A DNA stretch of 24,520 bases from DAIOHQ01 sp036744635 (GCA_036744635.1 DAIOHQ010000043.1:1-24520), one strand, 5' to 3'. Shown: positions 15,859 through 24,003, numbered from the stretch's first letter. Notes: generated by a model not told the origin, from the letters alone. Numbers and translations: made by a program.

Positions 15859-16419
15859 ATGGCAATTCTGTGCGATACCCAAATCCGCGAACTCATCGGC
15901 ATTGAACCGTTTGAAGACAACGTCAAGCGCCAAGGGAAGATCAGTTATGGCGTCAGCAGCTACGGCTATGACCTGCGGGTGGGGTCGGTATTCAAGATTT
16001 TCACCAACGTCAACTCGGAGATCGTCGATCCGAAGAAATTTTCCGAGCGCTCGTTCGTCACCATCGACACCGACGAAACCGGCAAGGATTACGTGCTGAT
16101 TCCGCCCAACAGTTTTGCATTGTGTGAGACGGTGGAGACGGTTTCGATGCCGCGCGGGTATCTGGCGATCTGCGTGGGCAAGAGCACCTATGCCCGCTGC
16201 GGGATCATCGTCAACGTGACGCCGATCGAGCCGGAATGGCGCGGGAAGATCACGCTGGAGATCAGTAATACTACGCCGCTGCCGGCGCGGATTTATGCCA
16301 ATGAAGGGATTGCCCAACTGATTTTTCTCAAAGGCGAGCGGGTGTGCGCCAAGAGCTACGCCGACAAGGGCGGCAAGTACCAGGATCAGGCTGGTCTCAC
16401 GCTGCCAAAGGTGGATTGA
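15859..16419 (+). CDS. dcd: dCTP deaminase
   Basis: A 186-residue protein of normal Dcd length. Family motifs are GKSTYARCGIIVNVTPIEPEW and GKITLEISNTTPLP, with the Glu in TLEISN in the catalytic position, followed by NEGIAQLIFL. It hydrolyses dCTP to dUTP and ammonia in the pyrimidine deoxynucleotide pathway that leads through dUMP to dTTP. Bifunctional DCD-DUT activity cannot be excluded from sequence. It is followed by the four lipoprotein genes (first start seven bases after this stop) and nrdJ, so it may share a transcript with the reductase. The GCAGG before ATG is a modest ribosome site. Confidence 0.96.
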   Translation: MAILCDTQIRELIGIEPFEDNVKRQGKISYGVSSYGYDLRVGSVFKIFTNVNSEIVDPKKFSERSFVTIDTDETGKDYVLIPPNSFALCETVETVSMPRGYLAICVGKSTYARCGIIVNVTPIEPEWRGKITLEISNTTPLPARIYANEGIAQLIFLKGERVCAKSYADKGGKYQDQAGLTLPKVD

Positions 16420-16426
16420 GTTTCTC

Positions 16427-16843
16427 ATGGAACTTCGCAAGGCATTGACAATTTCCCTGATCTTGCTGGTGGCGGCCGGTTGCCACCAGAAGCCCAAGAA
16501 GCTGCCGACATCGGCGCCGGCGATGACGACGGAATGGAAGTCTTCGCCGGTTGGCGTGACGGCGAGTGCGGTGATGGTGAGGCAGGGTCGTTCGCCGCTG
16601 GTGTACATCGTGCCGGAGCCGGCGAAGGTGCGGGTGGTGGACCTGAGCAGCGGCAAGAACGTGGCGGCCGGGCCGGTGGGAGCGCAGACGCTGGTGCGAA
16701 TTGATGATGAGCACGGGGTGATTTTTGGTGACCAGACGATGCGCAGCGGGCCGTTGATGGCGTCGCACGTGTATCAGATTTTTCTCGATCCCAGCGGCGA
16801 GAACGTATCGCGGGAAGGTCGATTCGCGCCAAAGAGCAACTGA
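16427..16843 (+). CDS. Lipoprotein 1 of a four-member paralogous array
   Basis: A 138-residue lipoprotein, Cys19 in AAGC, starting seven bases after dcd stops. The C-terminal domain (about 58-121) reads as short beta segments: VYIVPEPAKVRVVDLSSG, then LVRIDDEHGVIFG and ending SHVYQIFLD. The three downstream genes have the same domain order: V-x-V near the start, a middle V/I-x-I/V-D, and a closing aromatic-x-I-x-x-L-D. It is probably a beta-sheet-rich envelope protein with no visible active site. The family is unknown to me. Confidence 0.7.
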   Translation: MELRKALTISLILLVAAGCHQKPKKLPTSAPAMTTEWKSSPVGVTASAVMVRQGRSPLVYIVPEPAKVRVVDLSSGKNVAAGPVGAQTLVRIDDEHGVIFGDQTMRSGPLMASHVYQIFLDPSGENVSREGRFAPKSN

Positions 16844-16936
16844 GGCGCGGTGGTTATGGAAGTGCGCGAAAAGCAGTTCGCGGCCGACGTCGACCGCGAG
16901 GAACAGTCACAACACCTTTTTTGTAAGGAGGTTCGT

Positions 16937-17347
16937 ATGAGTGGCGTCAGCAAACTTTTCGCGGCGATGGTATTGGGGGCGGCGGGCATGTCGCTGAGCG
17001 GCTGCACGACTGAGAAGTATGACGAGATGCCCAGCGCGGCGATGCAGCAGGTGACCAGCGACGACCGGATGACCTGGCGTGCGCCAGAAGATGGCCGGGT
17101 CTGGGTGGTGAACCGTGACCGGGACAAGATCGTCTATTCCGGCCGGTTGCTGAAGGGACAGGAAATCGTGGTTGATCCGGACAAGAACCGCGTGCGCATC
17201 GACGGGCGCTCGGTGATGGAAGATATCAAGATGGATCGGCACGACACCCGGAAGATTTATTTCCTTCCGGATGACCGGACGACGGAACGACGCGTGATTG
17301 AAGAACGCGATACACGCATCGAGCGGCGTGATCGCGATCGCGACTGA
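16937..17347 (+). CDS. Lipoprotein 2 of the four-member array
   Basis: A 136-residue lipoprotein (Cys23 in LSGC) with a perfect TAAGGAGG ribosome site five bases before the ATG. Domain about 53-112: DGRVWVVNRDRDKIVYSG, then IVVDPDKNRVRIDG, then TRKIYFLPD. It corresponds to the same domain as its neighbours, but the tail (about 115-136) is highly charged and Arg/Asp/Glu-rich (TTERRVIEER, IERRDRDRD). The extreme ribosome site suggests it is made in larger amounts than its neighbours. A 93-base gap separates it from lipoprotein 1. Unknown function. Confidence 0.7.
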   Translation: MSGVSKLFAAMVLGAAGMSLSGCTTEKYDEMPSAAMQQVTSDDRMTWRAPEDGRVWVVNRDRDKIVYSGRLLKGQEIVVDPDKNRVRIDGRSVMEDIKMDRHDTRKIYFLPDDRTTERRVIEERDTRIERRDRDRD

Positions 17348-17363
17348 GAATGAACGGCCTCTC

Positions 17364-17407
17364 GCCTCGCATGGCGGCCGCTCCGGTGGAGCGGCACCAT
17401 GCGAGGC
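17364..17407. repeat. Strong two-stem palindrome between lipoproteins 2 and 3
   Basis: Perfect 11-bp arms GCCTCGCATGG (17364-17374) and CCATGCGAGGC (17397-17407) enclose a second perfect 8-bp stem, GCCGCTCC (17377-17384) and GGAGCGGC (17388-17395), loop GGT. The total is 19 paired positions with only a 2:1 internal mismatch. It lacks a T run after it, so it is not a classic terminator. It may be a REP-type element or an mRNA-processing or stability structure. Confidence 0.75.
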
Positions 17408-17497
17408 GGCAGGGTCTGCGGGAATAATCGCTCGGTGGATGTTGAGCTTTGTATTGCGGCGAAGGAGATGCCTTCTTCGCACAGGGATGTTGTTGAC

Positions 17498-17914
17498 ATG
17501 AATTTGAACGAAAGCCGATTGCGACAACTGGCAGTGCCTGCCGTTCTGGTGGCAGCGCTGCTGTCTGTGACCGCGGCGCTTTGCGGATGCCGGGCGGATG
17601 GGCCGGACAAGAAGACATTGGCCAGCCGCAGTGCATTGGAGCTGCAGGATCAGCCCAAGGCGCGGCACGCGAGCGGTTCGGAACAGGTGATTCGCAGGTC
17701 GGCACTGCCGCCGATTTCAGAGCTGGTGGGCGGCGGCGGGACGGTGCGGATCAACGACAGCACGGCCGAGCGCGAGGTGTTCAATGCGAAGGTGGCGCCG
17801 AACACGCTGATCTCGATTGATATCGATGGCGGCATCATCGTCGGTCGGATGCGCGCGGTGAGCGGGCCGCTGCCGAAGGACCATCGGTATGAAATTATTC
17901 TGGATCGCAAGTAG
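17498..17914 (+). CDS. Lipoprotein 3 of the four-member array
   Basis: A 138-residue lipoprotein, Cys31 in LCGC. Domain about 80-137: GTVRINDSTAEREVF, LISIDIDGGIIVG and DHRYEIILDRK, matching lipoproteins 1 and 4. The linker (32-78) is polar and disordered-looking. ATG 17498 follows a 150-base gap that holds the strong palindrome; the longer open frame from 17399 runs through the palindrome and has no signal-like start. No strong ribosome site is visible, so the start is less certain. Unknown function. Confidence 0.68.
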   Translation: MNLNESRLRQLAVPAVLVAALLSVTAALCGCRADGPDKKTLASRSALELQDQPKARHASGSEQVIRRSALPPISELVGGGGTVRINDSTAEREVFNAKVAPNTLISIDIDGGIIVGRMRAVSGPLPKDHRYEIILDRK

Positions 17915-17935
17915 GCACAGATCAGGAATGGGCTC

Positions 17936-18280
17936 ATGAAGAATGGATGGAAATTCGCGGCCGGCATGGCGGTGGTGATGGCAATCATCGTCGGCGGGTG
18001 CGCGAAGAATGCCACGCGCCGCGCAGGCATTCCGGGTTCCGCGGCCATATTGGCCTCGCAGAAGCAATCGGTGCAGACGGTGCGGGTGAAGCATGAAGGC
18101 AAGATTTACGTTTTTGATAATGACGACATCCGGTGCGTGGCCTCGTTCAACGCCAGCGCCGGGCAGGTAGTGAAGGTGGATGCACAGGCCAACAAGATCA
18201 CGCGCGACGACGCCGTGCTCTTCGAGGATGTGCTCAAGAGCGATCATTGGTACACGATCTTCCTGGATCGGCGGAGATAG
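17936..18280 (+). CDS. Lipoprotein 4 of the four-member array
   Basis: A 114-residue lipoprotein, Cys22 in VGGC. Domain about 55-112: GKIYVFDNDDIRCVASF, VVKVDAQANKITRDD and DHWYTIFLDRRR. It is the shortest of the four, almost no more than the lipid anchor, linker and domain, so it defines the minimal unit. It ends 63 bases before the nrdJ start. Unknown function. Confidence 0.7.
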   Translation: MKNGWKFAAGMAVVMAIIVGGCAKNATRRAGIPGSAAILASQKQSVQTVRVKHEGKIYVFDNDDIRCVASFNASAGQVVKVDAQANKITRDDAVLFEDVLKSDHWYTIFLDRRR

Positions 18281-18343
18281 GCCGGGACGATCGACCAAAA
18301 TTCAAGAGTCTATTTGCAGCACGCGCTGGGAAGGCAACAACAC

Positions 18344-21300
18344 ATGAAAATCACACGCCGGTTTACCAAGCAGGGACAGGACGCGATGACGACGGTGGAG
18401 TGGGAGAAGCGGACCAGCCGCATCACCAACCCCGACGGCAGCATCGTGTTCGAGATGAGCGATGCGGAGATTCCCAGGACGTGGTCGCAGCTTGCGACCG
18501 ACATCATGGTGAGCAAATATTTCCGCAAGGCCGGCGTGCCGCAGGTGGACAGCGACGGGAATGTCTTGCGCGATACCCAGGGCAATGTGGCGACCGGGCC
18601 GGAGAAGTCGGCGCGGCAGGTGATCCACCGGCTGGCCGGGTGCTGGCGCTATTGGGGCGAGAAGCACGGGTATTTCGACACGGCCGAGGACGCCCAGGCG
18701 TTTTATGATGAGCTGGCGTACATGCTGCTGCACCAGATGTGCGCGCCCAACAGCCCGCAGTGGTTCAACACGGGATTGAACTTTGCCTACGGCATCACCG
18801 GGCCTTCGCAGGGACATTTTTATTGCGATCCGCGAAGCGGGGAGTTGCTGCGCTCGAAGGATGCCTATTCCCATCCGCAGCCTCATGCGTGCTTTATCCA
18901 GTCGGTCTCGGATGATCTCGTCAACTCCGGCGGGATCATGGACCTTTGGACGCGGGAGGCGCGGCTGTTCAAGTATGGGTCGGGGACGGGATCGAATTTT
19001 TCGAAATTGCGCGGTGAGAATGAGCCGCTGAGCGGCGGGGGAAAGTCATCCGGCTTGATGAGCTTTTTGAAGATCGGCGACCGGGCGGCCGGGGCGATCA
19101 AGTCGGGCGGCACCACGCGCCGGGCGGCCAAGATGGTCTGCCTGGATCTGGATCACCCGGACGTCGAGGATTTCGTCAACTGGAAGGTGCGCGAAGAACT
19201 GAAGGTGGCGGCGATGGCGGAGGGGATCAAGCGGATGCCCAAAGAGCAGCAGGAGACGGCCAAGCGGCTGGGGCTGAAGCTCGATTACGACTTCAACGGC
19301 GAAGCGTACATGACGGTCTCCGGGCAGAACTCGAACAACTCGGTGCGCATTCCCAACCGCTTTTTCAAGGCGGTGGAAGAAGATGGCGACTGGCACCTGA
19401 CCTATCGCCAGTCGGGAAAGATCGCGCAGACGATGAAGGCGCGCGAACTGTGGGAGCAGATTTCGTACGCGGCCTGGCGCTGCGCGGATCCCGGCGTGCA
19501 GTTCGACGACACGATCAACGAGTGGCACACCTGCCCGCGCTCGGGGCGGATCAATGCTTCCAATCCGTGCGTCACCGGCGACACGCGGGTGCTGACGCCC
19601 GGCGGCATCTGGCGGCGGATCGACCAGATGATCCATCTGCCGACACGCGTCGTCACCAACCTGTCGCGCCATGAAATCCACGTCACCGACGGCGCCTTTC
19701 CCACCGGCACCAAGGAAGTGTATGAGCTGAGGACGGTGGGGGGGTATAGCGTGAAGCTGACCGCCGACCACAAGATCTGGACGCGCACGCGCGGCTGGGT
19801 GGAGGCGCAAAACCTGACGGCATCCGATGAGATCAAGCTGCCGCACCAGCCGGCGGCGGTGCAGGAAATCGGCGAGCCGCAGGATGTGCGATTCTTTCAG
19901 CTTCTGGGATTGTTCCTGTCGGATGCCAACAACGACGGCGGGGCGCTGCACCTGGATGCGTGTCTGCCTCAGAGCGAGTTGGCGGAGGAATATGCCCAAT
20001 ACGTCAACGCCAACTGGGGCGAGAACCGCTACAACGACGACTACGTGAACGAGCTGATGATCGATTCGATGCGCGATGGCGACACGATGACGGCGACGCT
20101 CGGCAACCGCCGGCTGATCTCGCGCCTCAAGGCGTTCGTTCGCGCCGATGGCGGCGTGCGCCGACTGGCGGAAGAAGCATTCACCGCCGGCCTGGCGGCG
20201 CAGAAGCATCTGCTGCGGGCACTGTTCACGGCCGATGGAAAAGTGAGCAACGGCTCGCTGGAACTGCAGTCCAACAGCCTGGGACTGCTGGAGGATGTGC
20301 AGCTCATCCTCCTTGGGTTCGGCGTGCAGTCCGCGGTGTTTAACGCGGAAGTCAACAGCCAGCATTCATCCCTTACGATTACTCGCGGAGCGCTGCCCGA
20401 TGCCAGGGACGGTAACCGAAACGCAGACACCAGACGCCACGGCCTGCGGATCGACTCGGGCAGCCTCCGCGCTTTTGCCAAGCACGTCGCCTTGCTGCCG
20501 GGCCGCAAGCTCGAGCAGCTTGCCCAGGCGGTGTCATTCGCGATCAAGCCATCCGATCGCAATCAGTGGGAGGCGGGAAATTACGATCAGGTGGCCGCGC
20601 TCAAGCACCTTGGCCGTCAGCAGGTATTTGATCTGACCGAGCCGGTGACGCAGTCGTTCATCGCCAACGGCATCACGGTACATAACTGCTCGGAATACAT
20701 GTTCCTGGATGATACGGCGTGCAACCTGGCGAGCCTGAACGTGCTGACGTTCTTCGATGCCGAGTCGCGCAGCTTCGACATCGACGGCTATCGTCATGGC
20801 GTGCGGCTGTGGACGATCGTGCTGGAAATTTCGGTGCTGATGGCCAGCTTTCCCAGCGAGGAGATCGCCCGGCTGAGCTACAAGTTCCGCACGCTGGGAT
20901 TGGGATATGCCAATTTGGGCGCGATGCTGATGCAGGCGGGGATTTCATATGACTCGGCCAAGGGAAGAGCCATTTGTGCTGCGTTGACGTCGACCTTGAC
21001 GGGCGAGTCTTACGCCACCAGCGCGGAGATGGCACGGGAACTGGGGGCATTTCCCGGCTACGAAGAGAACCATACGGAAATGCTGCGCGTGATGCGCAAC
21101 CACCGGCGGGCGGCGTATGACGTGACCTACAATGCGGCCGCGCGCAAGAATGTCGGGGAATTTGAATCGCTGGAGATCAAGCCGGTGGGGATCGATCTGT
21201 CGCAGTTTGGCGACAACGATCCGCTGGCATCCAGCGGGCTGCTCAAGGCGGCGCAGGAGTGCTGGGACCGGGCGCTGGCGCTGGGCGAGCGGCACGGCTA

Positions 21301-23104
21301 TCGCAACGCCCAAGTAAGCGTGATCGCGCCGACCGGCACGATCGGCCTGTTGATGGATTGCGACACCACCGGCGTCGAGCCCGACTTCGCCCTGGTGAAA
21401 TTCAAGAAGCTTTCCGGCGGCGGATATTTCAAGATCGCCAACCAGTCGCTCCGGCCGGCGCTGGTGAACCTCGGCTATTCCAGCACGGACATTCACGACA
21501 TCCTCCGCTACGTGATGGGCACGCTGACGCTGCAGGATGCTCCGCACATCAACATCCATTCGCTGAAGCTGGCGGGATTCAGCGATGAGGACCTGGCAAA
21601 GATCGAAGAGACGCTGCCCGGCGTGTTTGAGCTGTCGTTCGCGTTCAGCCCGTGGTCGCTGTCGCCGCAGACGCTGGAGCGGCTGCACGTGAGCGAGGAG
21701 CAACGGGCATCGGCGGGATTCAACCTGCTGCGGCACCTGGGATTCTCGCGCAGGCAGATCGACGAGGCCAACGACGTGATCTGCGGCCGCGGCACCGTCG
21801 AGGGGGCGCCGCATCTGAAGGATGAGCACCTGGGCGTGTTCGACTGCGCCAACAAGTGCGGCAAGACCGGCCGGCGCTTCATCCCGGTGGAAGGGCACAT
21901 CCGCATGATGGCGGCCGCCCAGCCGTTCATCTCCGGCGCCATCAGCAAGACCATCAACCTGCCCAATGAGGCCAGCGTCGAAGACATCAAGAATTCCTAT
22001 TGGCTGAGTTGGACGTTGGGATTGAAGTCGAACGCGCTGTATCGCGATGGCTCGAAATTGAGCCAGCCGCTGAACGCCAAGAGCGATGAGGAGGTTGACA
22101 GCCTCGAAGCGGACGACGAGGAGAACGTGGCCGCGGCGAAGGAAGAGGTGGCGCGCGATGTTGCCCGCGCCGCGGATGTCCTCAGCACGCAGGGTTCGGC
22201 ACCCAGGGTTGCTTCGCTGACCTCCGACAATCTCTCTCCGGCGCACACCAACGTGATCGAAAAGATCGTCGAGCGGATCGTCGAGCGCCCGCTGCGCCGG
22301 CGCCTGCCGGATACGCGCAACGCGATCACGCACAAGTTCGACGTGGCCGGGCATGAGGGATACATCACCGTCGGCCTGTATCACGATGGCCAGCCGGGCG
22401 AGGTCTTCATCACCATGGCCAAGGAAGGCAGCACCATCGGCGGGCTGATGGACACGATCGCGACGCTGGTGAGCGTGTCGCTGCAATATGGCGTGCCGGT
22501 GGAGTCGCTGGTGCGCAAGTTCGAGCACGTGCGCTTCGAGCCCAGCGGGATGACGCGGAATACGGAAATTCCCATCGCCAAGTCGCTGGTGGATTACATC
22601 TTCCGCTGGCTGGCGATGGAGTTCATCCCCGGCTATCGCACGGCCAACGCGCCCAAACGAGACAAGAAGGCTCCCCCCTCGAATCCTGCTCCCTCTCCTT
22701 CTGTTGAAGAAGGAGAGGGCAGGGTTGAGGGTACGGCGGCCGGCAATGATCTGGCGCGCGGCGAAGGGATGGAATCGATCGGCGGGGCGTCAATGGAATC
22801 GTCCGCGCCCGCGCCTGCGGCAAAGAAATCCGGCAACGGCCACGGCCCGCGCATCGCTCCCGAGGCCAAAGGCTTCGACTATGGCGACGCGATGAGCAGG
22901 GAGAATCCGCAGCAGAGTTCCGGAAGCGGCGAGACGGCCAACATGCCGAATCTTCGCCTGGCGGTGATCGCCGATCCCCTCAGCCAGCAGGGAACAGAGA
23001 TGCAAGCCGACGCCCCCGCCTGCGACGTCTGCGGCAGCATCACGGTGAGGAGCGGCACATGCTACAAGTGCCTTAATTGTGGGAATTCGATGGGGTGTTC
23101 GTGA
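18344..23104 (+). CDS. nrdJ: Adenosylcobalamin-dependent (class II) ribonucleotide reductase with intein
   Basis: A 1586-residue precursor containing an intein at residues 409-781; the spliced enzyme would be 1213 residues. It reduces ribonucleotides to deoxyribonucleotides using B12. Visible: first redox Cys183 (PHACFIQ), GGTTRRAAKMV, the NPCSE radical-cysteine site formed only after splicing (Cys782), second redox cysteine TACN (Cys793), the PTGTIGL substrate loop, and a TSCPD domain (ITHKFDVAGHEGYITVGL). A low-complexity linker leads to a C-terminal zinc-ribbon-like set, CDVC...CYKC...CGNSMGC, likely the redox-active tail. ATG 18344 is chosen with GGGAAGG nine bases upstream; a TTG at 18314 is a poor alternative. 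It lies downstream of dcd and the lipoprotein array. Confidence 0.96.
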   Translation: MKITRRFTKQGQDAMTTVEWEKRTSRITNPDGSIVFEMSDAEIPRTWSQLATDIMVSKYFRKAGVPQVDSDGNVLRDTQGNVATGPEKSARQVIHRLAGCWRYWGEKHGYFDTAEDAQAFYDELAYMLLHQMCAPNSPQWFNTGLNFAYGITGPSQGHFYCDPRSGELLRSKDAYSHPQPHACFIQSVSDDLVNSGGIMDLWTREARLFKYGSGTGSNFSKLRGENEPLSGGGKSSGLMSFLKIGDRAAGAIKSGGTTRRAAKMVCLDLDHPDVEDFVNWKVREELKVAAMAEGIKRMPKEQQETAKRLGLKLDYDFNGEAYMTVSGQNSNNSVRIPNRFFKAVEEDGDWHLTYRQSGKIAQTMKARELWEQISYAAWRCADPGVQFDDTINEWHTCPRSGRINASNPCVTGDTRVLTPGGIWRRIDQMIHLPTRVVTNLSRHEIHVTDGAFPTGTKEVYELRTVGGYSVKLTADHKIWTRTRGWVEAQNLTASDEIKLPHQPAAVQEIGEPQDVRFFQLLGLFLSDANNDGGALHLDACLPQSELAEEYAQYVNANWGENRYNDDYVNELMIDSMRDGDTMTATLGNRRLISRLKAFVRADGGVRRLAEEAFTAGLAAQKHLLRALFTADGKVSNGSLELQSNSLGLLEDVQLILLGFGVQSAVFNAEVNSQHSSLTITRGALPDARDGNRNADTRRHGLRIDSGSLRAFAKHVALLPGRKLEQLAQAVSFAIKPSDRNQWEAGNYDQVAALKHLGRQQVFDLTEPVTQSFIANGITVHNCSEYMFLDDTACNLASLNVLTFFDAESRSFDIDGYRHGVRLWTIVLEISVLMASFPSEEIARLSYKFRTLGLGYANLGAMLMQAGISYDSAKGRAICAALTSTLTGESYATSAEMARELGAFPGYEENHTEMLRVMRNHRRAAYDVTYNAAARKNVGEFESLEIKPVGIDLSQFGDNDPLASSGLLKAAQECWDRALALGERHGYRNAQVSVIAPTGTIGLLMDCDTTGVEPDFALVKFKKLSGGGYFKIANQSLRPALVNLGYSSTDIHDILRYVMGTLTLQDAPHINIHSLKLAGFSDEDLAKIEETLPGVFELSFAFSPWSLSPQTLERLHVSEEQRASAGFNLLRHLGFSRRQIDEANDVICGRGTVEGAPHLKDEHLGVFDCANKCGKTGRRFIPVEGHIRMMAAAQPFISGAISKTINLPNEASVEDIKNSYWLSWTLGLKSNALYRDGSKLSQPLNAKSDEEVDSLEADDEENVAAAKEEVARDVARAADVLSTQGSAPRVASLTSDNLSPAHTNVIEKIVERIVERPLRRRLPDTRNAITHKFDVAGHEGYITVGLYHDGQPGEVFITMAKEGSTIGGLMDTIATLVSVSLQYGVPVESLVRKFEHVRFEPSGMTRNTEIPIAKSLVDYIFRWLAMEFIPGYRTANAPKRDKKAPPSNPAPSPSVEEGEGRVEGTAAGNDLARGEGMESIGGASMESSAPAPAAKKSGNGHGPRIAPEAKGFDYGDAMSRENPQQSSGSGETANMPNLRLAVIADPLSQQGTEMQADAPACDVCGSITVRSGTCYKCLNCGNSMGCS
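19568..20686 (+). other. Intein in NrdJ, with LAGLIDADG-type endonuclease remnant or gene
   Basis: 373 codons. Block A starts CVTGDTRVLT; block B is TADHKIWT with the conserved T-x-x-H; block F/G ends FIANGITVHN, then Cys (the +1 residue). Cys1, penultimate His, final Asn and Cys+1 are all present, so splicing looks competent. A LAGLIDADG-like first motif is LLGLFLSDANND and a second is LLRALFTADGKV; the acidic residue (D) is kept in both, but the Gly after it is changed to Ala in the first. The intein is inserted between N-P and C-S-E of the radical-cysteine site, so Cys+1 is the catalytic cysteine itself. Base composition is close to the host gene. Confidence 0.93.
22691..22719. repeat. Perfect palindrome inside the nrdJ linker
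   Basis: CCCTCTCCTTCT (22691-22702), loop GTTGA, AGAAGGAGAGGG (22708-22719): a perfect 12-bp stem. It lies in the linker between the TSCPD domain and the zinc tail and encodes a Pro-Ser-then-Glu-Gly-Glu-Gly stretch. It is likely an inserted REP-type repeat that has been kept in frame. Confidence 0.7.
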
Positions 23105-23167
23105 TAACAGAGGCTGAATAGCGCTTCGCTTTGACAGGGTCTGCACAAGTGGCTTCGTCATAGTTGC

Positions 23168-23265
23168 GTAGGGTCCGCTTCAGCGGACGCAAACATCCTT
23201 CCGCCGCGAAGCGCCCTTCTTTCCCTTTCACCGTAAACAATTCCGTCCGCTGAAGCGGACCCTAC
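23168..23265. repeat. REPIN 1 (inverted REP pair upstream of RAYT)
   Basis: A 22-bp unit (GTAGGGTCCGCTT at its start, 23168-23189) recurs as an exact reverse complement at 23244-23265. Each unit holds a hairpin of arms GTCCGC and GCGGAC with loop TTCA. The spacer contains TTCCGCCGCGAAGCG. A two-REP inverted cluster of about 98 bp is a REPIN, the form mobilised by RAYT proteins. Confidence 0.85.
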
Positions 23266-23321
23266 GGGTTCACACAATCATCTCTTGCTCCGCACTTTGC
23301 TCGTCCGCTACCATTTCCCTC

Positions 23322-23897
23322 ATGCCCCGCTACCGTCGCGCCTTTCAACCGGGCGGCACGTTCTTCTTCACGGTCGTCACCGAAAACCGCGCTCCAATTC
23401 TTATCTCCGAACCTGGACGCCAATTTCTTCACGATGCCTTCGATGCCTGCCGGCAGGCTCGCTCGTTCATTATCGACGCCGTTGTTCTCCTTCCCGATCA
23501 TTTTCACCTTCTCCTGACGCTCCCGCCCGGCGATGCCGACTACGCCACGCGCATCGCCTTCATCAAATCTCATTTCACCCGATCATATCTCGCGCACGGT
23601 GGCCAGGAACGCCTGCGCTCCGATTCCCGCATGAAAAGCCGTCGGCGCGGTGTCTGGCAACGCCGATTTTGGGAACATGCCATTCGCGATGAAAATGATT
23701 TCAACAATCATCGGGACTACATCCATTACAATCCCATCAAACACAACCTGGTGGAATGCGCCCACGCCTGGCCGTATTCCACATTCGCCCGCGCGGTCGA
23801 GGCGCAATGGTATGTTCCCGATTGGCAATGCACCTGCGCCGAGCGCCAGCCTGTCCGCCCAGAATTTTCGACGTTGGCCGCGCTGGCGATGGAATGA
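23322..23897 (+). CDS. REP-associated tyrosine transposase (RAYT)
   Basis: A 191-residue protein of the Y1-transposase (IS200/IS605-like TnpA) superfamily, RAYT branch. It has the N-terminal RRAFQPGGTFFFTVVT, the metal-binding His pair in LLPDHFHLLLTLP (HFH), and the nucleophile helix DYIHYNPIKHNLV with the catalytic tyrosine. Its basic region (RMKSRRRGVWQRRFWEHAI) fits RAYT. RAYTs bind and cut single-stranded REP hairpins and are thought to spread them. The ATG at 23322 agrees with the family's start. It lies between two REPINs. Length is normal, and the reading frame is intact. Confidence 0.94.
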   Translation: MPRYRRAFQPGGTFFFTVVTENRAPILISEPGRQFLHDAFDACRQARSFIIDAVVLLPDHFHLLLTLPPGDADYATRIAFIKSHFTRSYLAHGGQERLRSDSRMKSRRRGVWQRRFWEHAIRDENDFNNHRDYIHYNPIKHNLVECAHAWPYSTFARAVEAQWYVPDWQCTCAERQPVRPEFSTLAALAME

Positions 23898-23904
23898 TGT
23901 GTCT

Positions 23905-24003
23905 GTAGGGTCGGCTTCAGCGGACGGAATGCCGTTCAACGGTTCAACGAAGCCGGACGCTTCGCGGCGGAAAGGAGTTCACGTCCGCTGAAGCGGACCC
24001 TAC
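23905..24003. repeat. REPIN 2 (inverted REP pair downstream of RAYT)
   Basis: Unit at 23905-23926 (one mismatch, GTCGGC instead of GTCCGC) and its complement at 23982-24003 (exact match to REPIN 1). Reverse-complementing the whole doublet aligns it with REPIN 1, including the TTCCGCCGCGAAGCG stretch, so the two REPINs are inverted around the RAYT gene. Confidence 0.85.

Noticed and set aside
16868..16923. Terminator before lipoprotein 2
   Set aside because: A TCGCGG/CCGCGA stem is followed by CCTTTTTT only after about 18 bases, too far for a standard intrinsic terminator.
19046..20365. 439-codon minus-strand frame inside nrdJ and its intein
   Set aside because: Shadow of the nrdJ frame, whose RNR and intein motifs are unmistakable.
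20945..22528. 527-codon minus-strand frame inside nrdJ
   Set aside because: Same reason; His/Arg/Leu-rich composition typical of antisense frames.
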